Positions 24,229 to 34,316 of a DNA stretch of 64,000 nt are shown piece after piece. Source of the stretch: Mallotus nudiflorus (lineage: Eukaryota > Streptophyta > Magnoliopsida > Malpighiales > Euphorbiaceae). A model generated the notes under the pieces. The model was given only the letters and a program-made list of their open reading frames with translations. It was not told the DNA's origin and did not search any database. Made by a program: the position numbers and the translations under genes. The stretch lies in assembly GCA_947683625.1 (NCBI GenBank), contig CANTUR010000057.1, positions 494,501 to 558,500 on the forward strand, given 5' to 3'. Within the stretch, counting starts at the first letter, position 1, and the number at the start of each line of letters is the position of its first letter.

Positions 24229-24646
24229 AAGGGAAAGAATATATAAAATGAAGAATATCTATTTTAATCCTTTCAATTTATTTACTTTTTATCTATCTTT
24301 TCTTTCTTACAGTTTGGTCCATAATTGCATTCTGATTAGGAACATGTTCCTAATTAAATCACGACATTCATCAAATTAATAATTCATTGAATTATTAAGA
24401 CTGTATAATCAATCTATGATCCTAAATCTTCTGTCAAATACAGAACACAGAATAATATTACAGAACTCATTTTTTGCATTTTACATGCATGATTTCAATC
24501 AAAGGTTTCATATGCTGCACAATAGCTATGATATGAATTTCAAATCATTACGTTATGTGCTGCATAATAGTCATAACCTTCATTATGTTATGTACTGTAT
24601 AGCAGTTATGACATAAATTTTCAATTTTATCATTGCTAGAAATTCC

Positions 24647-25275
24647 ACAAGAACTATAGCAGGTTTTCAATTCAATTACACTAGACATCCCATAGGGAAT
24701 ATAACGATATTTCAATTCAAGATTATACGATCGAGTGTAGTCAGCATTGTACGACCGAGTGCAATGTATCCTTAATCGATTATACGATCGAGTATAATCG
24801 GCATCATATGACCAAGTATGATGTAATTTTTTCAATTCAAGACTATACGACCGAGTGTAGTCAACATTGTACGACCGAGTGCAATGTATCCTCAATCGAT
24901 TATACGACCAAGTATAATCAGCATCATACGACCGAGTATGATGTAATTTTTTCAATTCAAGACTATACGACTGAGTGTAGTCGGCATTGTACAACCGAGT
25001 GCAGTGTATCCTCAATTGATTATATGATCGAGTATAATCGGCATCATATGACCGAGTATGATATAATTTATTTCAATTCATCTACACTAGACATCCCACA
25101 GGGAATATAGTGTACATCGTTAGACGTCCCACAGGGAATATAACGAAATTCATCATTGTTAGACGTTCCACAGGAACTATAGCAAGTTTTCAACTTATCA
25201 TCGCTAAATGTCCGACAGGGAATATAGTGAAATTCATTTGCATAAATTCCACTAGACGTTCCATAGGAAATATAG
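24647..25275 (+). repeat. Seven mini-hairpins with ACA/ATA loop flanking the hairpin array
   Basis: A motif of the form (A/G)TCCC-ACA-GGGA followed by ATATA recurs near 24647, 24686, 25090, 25121, 25165, 25209 and 25256, at irregular spacing. Arms vary but mostly still pair: TCCC/GGGA in some copies and GTTCC/GGAAC at 25165. Two copies lie before and five after the twelve-hairpin array. The loop is ACA or ATA. Confidence 0.7.
24721..25080 (+). repeat. Three 120-bp tandem repeats, each with four 22-nt stem-loops
   Basis: Units start at 24721, 24841 and 24961. Each holds four stem-loops of 8-bp stem and 6-nt loop (consensus GACCGA), in two doublets. In unit 1 they are 24721-24742, 24745-24766, 24778-24799 and 24802-24823. 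Left arms read GACTATAC, CATTGTAC, GATTATAC and CATCATAC. Right arms are their complements (GTGTAGTC, GTGCAATG, GTATAATC, GTATGATG), allowing G-U pairs. Members of a doublet are 2 nt apart. The array lies in the 3' untranslated region of the Tat element, before the polypurine tract. Confidence 0.9.
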
Positions 25276-25414
25276 TACGACTTATCAAATGCTACACCTT
25301 GCTCAACAATTTGAGTATCAATCTATCACTTAGGATACAATCGAGTGTCCTAGTTTCTTTCTTTTAAAATTGTGTGCTTCTTTTGCTTTGCTGCAATTTA
25401 TCAAGCAAACAGTG

Positions 25415-25430
25415 ATAAAAGGGGGGCAAC
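25415..25430 (+). promoter_or_regulatory. Polypurine tract of the Tat element
   Basis: ATAAAAGGGGGGCAAC directly precedes the 3' LTR start TGTAAGCACC, as expected of the plus-strand priming site. Confidence 0.8.
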
Positions 25431-27546
25431 TGTAAGCACCTAATTTCGGGATGCAATTGTACACAATTGCGATGTAAGCCCCTATGATGAAATTTATTCA
25501 AAAATTGAACTTGGTTGTTGATTTTTTGGACTTTAAGGACTAAATTGCAACATTTTTTAGGATTTGATTACAAAAAATCATTTTTTCAGGGGTCTTTTGG
25601 TAATTAAAAGTTTAAAAAAATATATTTTTTAGGATCAGCATTGGTGTAATACCGATCGGCATTGTACAATGTCGGTTGGCATTACACAGTACCGATGCGC
25701 AATAATTCCATTTTTTAATTTTTCTTATTTTTATCAATTTTTTCAGTGTTTTAATTGGTTAAAAATTAAATTTTATCCTTATGATTATCTGATAAAGTTT
25801 TTTTTTAAACGCAGAAGGCTTTTTTTTTTTAAATCAAAACAAATGCTATCTAATCTTTAGTCTGTTACTCCTTTGGAGGAAGTTCAGTACGTGCAGACTT
25901 TGCATTTAAAAGCAGAGTCTACATGTGTGCGTGAGAAGGGAGGTTTTTTGGAGAGGTTTTGCTGGGGGGAACTTTTTTTTTTCTTCTAGTTTTCGAAAGG
26001 ATTTTTCTTTCTAGAGAGCTTTTACCAAAAAAAAAAAAACGTAGAAACCATAAAAAAAACCCCAATTTTGGATACTGCCAGTGTCCTTAACACAATCAAG
26101 TTCGAGTCCAGAATCAACAAACAATTTAAATTCAACGGTGAAAATCCTAATCTGAGGGGCCAAAAAAGAGCATATGCACAACATCTAAATCTCCAATGAT
26201 ATTTTCTATTTCATGTTCACTCTAATCTATTATTTTCTTTTTGTGATTTTTCTTTTATTATGTTATTCTTTTTTATTATTTAATTCCATTACTAATATGA
26301 TTACTTGTTTTTTTTTTCTGTTTTGATGTGTGCATGTGGATTGAGGAGGATACCGCCTATATTTGAATTGAACAGAAGGTCTATGGAATGTCATGGATGA
26401 ACCTGTATTATTTCTTCAATAGTTCTTAGGATTTTTTTTATTTATTATTTTTTTCATTTTTGGTGTTCTGTGTAGTTATTTTAATTTTTGGGTGTATAAT
26501 TTTAATTTTGTACGTAGTTTGTAATAGCTCAAGTAGTGGGAATAGTAAATTTTCATTTTCTGTATTTTAAATTGATTAGTAATTAGGTTCAATTGGGTAA
26601 AAAAATCAATTAAAATCAATGGTGGCAGTAGCTTAAATTAGGGTTTTCATGTAATTAATTTAGGGTTATTTTTTTAGAAAAATCACTGTAATGTTTGTTT
26701 GATCTATTTTTATGTTTTATTTATTTTGGACTTGTTTTTTATGTTTGTTTTTTTATGTTTTGGGCCCCAAGCCCACATTTAGGTCTAACCCACTAAATAA
26801 ATAGGTTTAAAAATGATTTAGAACTTTAAATAATTAAAATCAACTTAGACCCATTAGGTTAAATAGATTTTAGGCCCACATTAGTTAATTAAAAATTATT
26901 TAGACTTAGCTCAGCCCATTTAATTGCATTTCTTTTAAAATAAATAGATCTAGGCCCATATTTTATTTAAAATAAAACCATATTAGACTTAGTCCCACTA
27001 ATTTGATTTTCCTTTAAAATTGAATAGACTTAAGCTCATATCTTAGAAAGACTAAAAAATAAATTTAGACTCATTAATTAATGTAGGCCCACTTTTATTC
27101 TATTTCACTTGTAAATAAAATGTAGATTTAGCTAACTTTTTAATAAAATTAACATAGTTTAGACTTAGGGACAACGCAATCTTGTGTGCATTTTTTACTT
27201 GTAATTTTATTGACTTGTTGCCTTTTTGGGTAGATGGATGTTAATTAGGGTTTAATAAAATTGCATGTAATTAGAGGATGAAATAATCATTTATAAAATT
27301 ATTCTAAATGAACACGAGACTAAGAGAAGTTAGTATTCCATATCAAAAATCTCCTGGTTGTGGTGCTAATTTTCTTTTAGAGAATCGAGTACCACCAATC
27401 AAATTGTCCCAGTTATTACCCTAGGTGGCGACTCCTCATCTCCACGTCATGTCTTTGTGAAAGGTTAGTGTGTTCTCTAAGGCTTGAGCTTAAACAGTGT
27501 CCTAGTTGCTAAAATCTTGGATGCGCGCTAAACCCCGCCGTTTACA
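25431..27546 (+). repeat. 3' LTR of the Tat element
   Basis: Runs from TGTAAGCACC to GCCGTTTACA. It matches 9657-11772 throughout, with scattered transitions and an extra palindromic segment at 25651-25683. It is followed by the target duplication CTTCC (27547-27551) and the continuing Tekay LTR. Confidence 0.93.
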
Positions 27547-28358
27547 CTTCCACCGAGGCACCCATCCCAGTTTATATCCACAAGTCATAAATATATCGGA
27601 TCCATCTCTCGATCTATACCATGTGCACACGGTCTTGGTGAAACCCACCAAGTAGCCCGTTCTACCAAAATTTCTCAAAATAAATTTTAAATAAATAAAT
27701 TGCACTTAAATCTTAAATAACAACATTTAAATTAATAAATCATATAATGAATACTAAAAATATGAGCGCACACATCTTTAAATAAAACACATGCACAAAT
27801 TAATTTATCAACTTACAGGACGAGCGAAAAGGCTGACGACCGCGTGTCTACCTCGATCCAACAGCTCCCGCTCCGGTATTCTCTAGAAAAAATAACAGAT
27901 ATATTTTAAAAACACGTTTATGGAATTAAATAAAAAATCAATAGAAAGACCGGATAAGACTCGATAGATAGGGAAAAACCCTAATTAACAATAGGAATAT
28001 ACAGAAGATGTCACGTTTTACGAGAAAATCTACTGAAATTTCAACAGATCTCCTCTGTAAAACGGACATCTCTCTACCATAGGTAGAACCATTCCTACAC
28101 AGAAAACACACTTCTAAAAATTCGCACACAGTCTACACTCGAGTCGGCTCTCGAACACAGTATTAGCCCAACCAAGTTCACAACTCAACAAAACATCACA
28201 ACTTAAGTCTAACTAATTAAATTCATGAAAATATTATTTTCATAAATAAACATTAAAATCATACTTAAAATATAACTTAGCACTTAATTAATATATATAT
28301 ATAATTTCCAATAATATACATTATTCTTAAAATATGCATATATAATCCATAATTAATA

Positions 28359-28445
<87 letters not shown>

Positions 28446-28998
28446 AACAATATTCAAAATTAACATCACTTAATTAAAAATACCAATTAATTTATAAAAA
28501 TCCTCTAAACCTCTTAAATATTAATAAAACCAACTAAAATATATATTTAACTATAATTAGCATAAAATTACATATTTATCCATATAATAGAAAAACACAC
28601 ATAATATATCCATATTACTCAAAAATTCTATAAAAATTATATAAATACATAAAAATTATTTTCTCAACATAAAATTTCTTAATATCAATAAAAACATAAA
28701 ATTAACTAGTAATTTCTTCCAAAATATAAATTTAACCTAATTATCCACATTTGACATAAACTTAAAATAATTATAAAAATAGTATAAAAATCACAAAAAC
28801 TATAAATTAAGTTCTAAAATTAATAACATTTAATGATAATACCAATTATCACAATTTCATAATTTTTAATAATTAATTTTCAAAAATTAATAAAAAATTA
28901 ATAAAATATCCAAAATTCACAATTAACAGAATAATCTTCTATAATCTTAAATAAAATCAATATACTAAAAATAATTAACAATAATTACTCTAATTACT
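27547..28998 (-). repeat. 5' LTR of the Tekay element, piece 2
   Basis: Continues the Tekay LTR after the Tat insertion and matches about 1952-3415. It ends at the insertion site of the solo LTR, where TTACT (28994-28998) is the left target duplication. It contains a 79-bp TA tract (28363-28441) that is much shorter in the partner LTR (about 2848-2866). Confidence 0.88.
28363..28441. repeat. (TA)n microsatellite, 79 bp
   Basis: Pure TA repeat inside the Tekay LTR. The partner LTR has only about 19 bp of it, so it expanded or shrank after insertion, or assembly collapsed one copy. Confidence 0.95.
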
Positions 28999-29184
28999 TG
29001 TAATACCCTACATTTTAATTAAATGAAGTAATTTTGAATTTGAATTGTTAATAAATACTTTTAAATTATATTATATAATTGTTAATTATTTTGCTATCTA
29101 ATGGAGATATTTTTATGTTAATATTATTTGAGGATTATTAATTCATATGAGTGTTATTTCCTCATTATTTAAAAAAATGACATA

Positions 29185-29230
<46 letters not shown>

Positions 29231-29285
29231 GTTATTATTTTAAAACTACATGAAATTCATGGTTGTTTTATGTGTGTTACTAGTA

Positions 29286-29323
<38 letters not shown>

Positions 29324-30831
29324 TTAATTATTATTTATATGTTTGTGTAATATGTATTTTTTTTAATTTTTGGGAAAATAAATGACATCATTTCTTGGTG
29401 TTTTGTTGAGTTGTGATTTTGGTCGTGGCTAAGTATAGTTTTGGAAGCCCGATTCGAGTGTGTATGTCTGCGGTTATTAGAAGTGCTTTTTCTATACAGG
29501 TTTGGCTCTACCTTTGGTAGAGAGATGTCCGTTTTACAGAGGAGACTCTGCCAAAATTTCGGTAAATTTTCTCGTAAAACATGATATTCGTAATAATTTC
29601 TACCATTAGTTAGGTCTTATCCTGTCTATCGAGTCCTGTCCAGTCTTCCTCGAGTCAGCCTGAAATTTCATTATTTTTTTTTATTTTCAATTTTTATTTC
29701 ATAATCATGTTTTTAAATCGATCTGTTAATTTCTTTCTAGAGCATATCGGAGCAGAAGTCGTGAGATCGGGGCAGACACGCGGTCGTCAGCCTTTTCATT
29801 CATCTTATAAGTCGATAATATGATTTGTGCGTGTGTTTTATTTAAAGATGCATGCGCTCATATCTTTATGTTAATATTTATGATTTATTTAATTTAATGC
29901 TACTATTTAAGGTTTAAAAACATTTTATTTATTAAAAAAATCAATTTTGAGCAATTTTGGTAGAACGGGCTACCTGGTGGGCTTCACCAGGACCGTGTGC
30001 ACATGGTAGAGATTGAAAGATGGATCCGAATTATATATGATTGATGAATGTTGAACTGGGACGGGTGCCTCGGTGGAAGCTTATGCTCTCGGGGACCACT
30101 AGTGATTGTAAGGTTAATAATGGACTGGGATGGGTGCCTCGGTTGATGCCCTAGCTCTCGGGGATCGCCAGTGCCATATATTTTGGAATAAGTGAACAAT
30201 TGCGACTTGGTGCCTCGGTTGATACCTTTGCTCTCGAGGACCGGCAATCTAGTTGGAATAAGTGGGCCCGATTGGCCAAATAGAACTTTGGGTTTAGGGT
30301 TCTACCGAGATTTTTCAAAAGCTATATCTATATATTATAAATTATTTTTACTATAACTTTATGGTTTTCAAAAGGGTTTTCAAACTGTACAACTCTTATT
30401 ATTGACTTACTCAGTGAGGTCTGATTTCCCTCAATTTTTTTTTAAGGAGCTTGGGAGTTCGACCTTAAATTGCCTCCACGCCAGATTTCTTCATCACCGG
30501 CCATTTTATGTAGGTCATTGTAAGCTGTATTGTTGTAATGTTCTAGGAAGCTGCAGTAGTAACTGTATTACGAATTGTGTGACTTAAGTATATTTGTGTA
30601 TTTTATTTATATGTACCACGTATATGTATAATGATTTAAGTTTGGTTTATAATATGTGATGCTAGAAATATTTTATTTATGTATTCAATTATGTTTTAAT
30701 TTTAGAAAAATCAGTTTGATAATGTGCTCTATTTTAAAATAAAGTTTTAAATTGTGAGGTTCTATTTCGGGGGTCTCATGCCTTCCCATTCCCTAGTGCC
30801 GATCACGTGCCTTCGGGTTCAGGTCGTGACA
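28999..30831 (+). repeat. Solo LTR of a Tekay-family element
   Basis: Starts TGTAATACCC, ends GTCGTGACA and is flanked by exact 5-bp duplications TTACT (28994-28998 and 30832-30836). No internal region is present, so it arose by LTR-LTR recombination. It is oriented opposite to the resident Tekay element and shares with it (inverted) the GAGAGATGTCC block, the three-copy repeat and the CTCAGTGAGGTCTGA block. It holds (ATT)15 at 29186-29230 and a TA tract at 29288-29319. Confidence 0.93.
29186..29230. repeat. (ATT)15 microsatellite
   Basis: Pure ATT repeat within the solo LTR, followed by an interrupted GTTATTATTT. Confidence 0.95.
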
Positions 30832-31359
30832 TTACTAATTAAACTCAAATAAAATAAAAATCAAATAAAATTCTGTAAAATAAAAAAAATCAAAATAATA
30901 TACCAAAATTGGATTTAAACAACTAACTTAGCATAATTAACCGTGTAACTTAGAATAGATGAAGTTTAGCACTTAAATCAACCTAGACAACCAGAAATCG
31001 ACCCTAAAACAACCTAAAAACAACCTAGAACAATTAACTTTCTACCTTGATTTCTGATGCCGGAAATGGGTTGCAGCGGTGAGGCCTGGCGTCAACTGTC
31101 GCTTGAGGAGGCAAGGCAAGCTGAGGGAGTAACGGCAGCACCGATCTAGCTCCGACAGTGACGGGGAGAGCTTAGACCAAGAGAGAGGCACTATAAATGG
31201 AAGAAAAGAGGGAAGGAAAGGTAGCTGGTGGCTTGCTACGGCAATGATGGCGGCTCAGGCGGCTGAGTCACAGCGGAGGGAGAGGGAGTGTGACGGAGAT
31301 GGTGACGAACAGGGAGGAGGGGTGCAGGTTTGGTGGTTTTGGGTGGGAGCTTCTACACA

Positions 31360-31393
<34 letters not shown>

Positions 31394-31688
31394 CTAAAAA
31401 ATTACACCCACATAAAATAATAAAACCTTATATAATATATAGTATATATACATTACATATTATAAGCTTGAAATTAGCAAGGGGAATATAGAATAATCAC
31501 ACTTATAAAATAGCTATATAATATTTAATATTATTATAGAAAATATATTTCCCTAAAATAATAATAACATAAATCTATTTCAATAAAATAGCTAGATAAT
31601 TAACAATTATACAATATAAGTTAAAATTATCTATTAATACTACAAGTTCGAAAATTATTTTATTTAAATTAAAATATAGGGTATTACA
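30832..31688 (-). repeat. 5' LTR of the Tekay element, piece 3 (outer edge)
   Basis: Continues the Tekay LTR after the solo LTR and ends ...GGGTATTACA at 31688, identical to the partner end at 4244. It includes the GC-rich patch (31040-31350) and a TA tract (31363-31391). Single-copy-looking DNA starts at 31689. Confidence 0.88.
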
Positions 31689-34316
31689 CTAAGAATAAAA
31701 AAGTAACAACAAAATAGAAAGGGAAGACTATTGGGGGTTTTAGCTTAACAAAGGAGAAGAAGATTAGCTTTACATTATCAGAGACTTATTATTACAAACA
31801 GTTTGAAACTTATAAGGGCTAAAAACAGGGAGTCAAGTAGTGTTAAGAATAGTAACAACTTCCTTTCATTCTTTTTCTTTTCTTTTACAATGTTATTCTT
31901 ACATTTCCAATCATTAGAATTACTTGAGGTTGTGATTTTATATTAAGTTAAGCTATTTGTTTTCATTTCTTTTTATGGCTATATGACTTTGGAATCGCTT
32001 TGTCTCAAATGATTTTCATTTTGAATTTAGAAATCAAAGTTTTTAATTTGAATTTCACATATCAATATAATAAGACGATACCTATTTGATAAAATATCAC
32101 CTTAAAGGCGACGCCTATTCGAAGGCGATGCTACCTTAGCTTCTAAACAACATAATACTTTATTTATTTTAATTATTTTTCATATTTACTTCTATATTTC
32201 TTTTATATTTTAAATTAAGCATTTCTTATTATTTTTGGGTTGTTTAAATTTAAAATATTATTTGTGTTTATTTGCTTTCGTTTGCATGTTTAAAATTTAT
32301 TTAATTTGCTACGTTAATTTTTATTATATTTTATGATTTTTGTGGATATATTTTTATTTAGTTTTCTGCATATTTTTATGCATTATTTACTTTAGTTTAT
32401 TTTGTCGCATTTATTTTGATTATCAATTATGGTTTCTATGGTTAGATTAAATGTAATTATTTTTCAATATCTAATTTTATTTTTTAAAAATTTAACTTTG
32501 TGATTTCTTTTATAGGATTTTATTTTAGGGCTAATTAATTTAATTTACAGGAATACATTTGAATGACAATTTAGTCATCAAGTCGCCAATTTTAGTTCTT
32601 AAATCCTTTATTTGCTTTAATTTATTTCATTTTTATTTATGTTTAATTTGTATGATTAAATGGTTGTAATTCTTTTCTCCTTCCCTTTTTCTCTTTGTGT
32701 GCATTTATTTATTTTATTTTATTACATGATAAAGGATTGTAATCTTTTCTCCTCCCCCATTTCTTCTACATGTGTATTTTATTTATTTATTCATTTATTT
32801 TATTCATTCTGTTAATGTAGCTTGAATGCATGATGTGGTGAATGATGGATTTAATTGCATGAAATTAGAATTAATTAATTACATGGGGCTAAATTGTAAA
32901 ATTGAAAGTTTGTATGGAGGCAATTATTATAAAATTTTTAGATATGTAAGAATTATTTTTAACTTTTTTTTTCTAAATTTTCAAAAAATATTAAAAAATA
33001 GTTTTTTTTTTAACTTAAAAATTTTAAAAAACTTCATAAATGTTTATTTTAAAAGTAATTTCATCAATTTCTATTGTTATTTAAACTGATTTTTATTAAT
33101 CAATGTTAAAATTAAATTTTTTTTTTTAGAATTTAATTTCAATAATTCTTTTAAAAAAGAGTTCAATATGATCTAATTTTCAAAAATGAAGATCTAATTG
33201 GAAACAAAAAAATTATGAAGATTAAATACAAATTTCAGGATAAAATTGAGAGTCCAATTTATATTTTATCTCTTTTTTATTGTATTGTTTAAATGAGATT
33301 AAAATATCAAGTTTGCAATTTTTTTTCAATTTTTTATAATAATTTTCTTTCTAGCATTTGGAGCTTCTGACGTTATTTTTTCATAAATGAAATTAATTTG
33401 TCAATTAAATTATAATTTGGGGAGTGGTATAAGAAATCATTACAAAATATGTCATAATTTTCAGCAATTTTCAAGAATAAGCATAGAGTCTGACACAAGA
33501 TAATGAAAAGAAATCCCTATCCTGGCATCTTTTCTCTTAAATTTTATATATATATATATCATTAAAAAAAATATCCAAAGTATTATACTATACATTCCAT
33601 GTTCAACACTTCTAGTGTGATAGATCCGTTTCACACATAATAATAATAATAATTTTATTATTGCAAACACTTTGCTATAAAATAAAATTTTCAAATTTAA
33701 AAAAAAAAAAAAAAAAATCAAGCCTCAATGAAAAAAGACAATTAGACGAAATAATTGGAAAAGCTTTAAAAATAGAAGAGGAAACTGAAATTGCCACAAC
33801 TACAGGCAATAGCAAATCAGAAAAAAAAAAATCTATTAATTCATTTGAGCAAACAAGACAATATGGTTACACATTAGTTGTATAAGCATCATGGTACAAC
33901 AGAAACTCTCTCTTGGAGAGAGAAAAAAAAAAGGTTTAAAGTACAAAAACTATAGAGAAAAATAAAATAAAATAAAAAACACACATGCATATGTAACTTC
34001 AGAAGACAGGGAAGAAAACCGCTAGGCTCAGCAGCAAAGTGCAGGCTCAAATTGCTTCAAAACCAAACCAAATATCATGGTATTTTAAAGACACCACTTG
34101 AGCCATTCTAAAAACAGGAAGAGGTAAAAAACAGCATGAGGAAACATAAAATATGACTCATGCTACATCCTCTCCTCCTTTTTGGAAGCTAACGAGCAAA
34201 AAAGGAAAGGACTCCCCATCAATTTTGAAGAAAGAGCAAGAGGAAAAAAGAAAGACCGGTTATACAGCACTAATAATTTGATGAAGCACCGGTAACCTTC
34301 ATATTCCTGCATTCTC
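31689..34316. other. AT-rich spacer between the retrotransposon nest and the P450 gene
   Basis: No gene is recognisable here. The stretch is T-rich to about 33300 and has a TA tract near 33545. Short open stretches in it are of low-complexity composition. The part just below 34317 is the 3' flank of the P450 gene and probably contains its 3' UTR. Confidence 0.6.

Larger units (their letters stand above)
9657..27546 (+). mobile_element. Full-length Tat-lineage (Ogre-like) Ty3/gypsy retrotransposon, 17.9 kb
   Basis: Two LTRs of about 2.1 kb (9657-11772 and 25431-27546) flank gag, protease, RT, RNase H, a second RNase H and integrase in one direction. The element is inserted in the Tekay LTR, where the 5-bp target CTTCC is duplicated (CTTCT at 9652-9656, one change; CTTCC at 27547-27551). 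The extra RNase H between RNase H and integrase, the great length and the long region between integrase and the 3' LTR are hallmarks of the Tat lineage. That region contains two antisense genes and hairpin repeats. Nine differences in about 195 bp of one LTR stretch I compared suggest an old insertion. Confidence 0.93.

Noticed and set aside
24548..25015. Minus-strand 155-codon open frame with 40-residue repeats (and a plus-strand counterpart at 24808-25110) across the hairpin array
   Set aside because: The 120-bp period is a multiple of three, so a single open unit stays open through all copies on both strands. The reading is better explained by the DNA/RNA repeat than by a protein.
24721..25300. 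CRISPR-like array
   Set aside because: The repeats are regular palindromes, but this is a eukaryotic retrotransposon 3' region. No variable spacers separate constant repeats; the whole 120-bp unit repeats.
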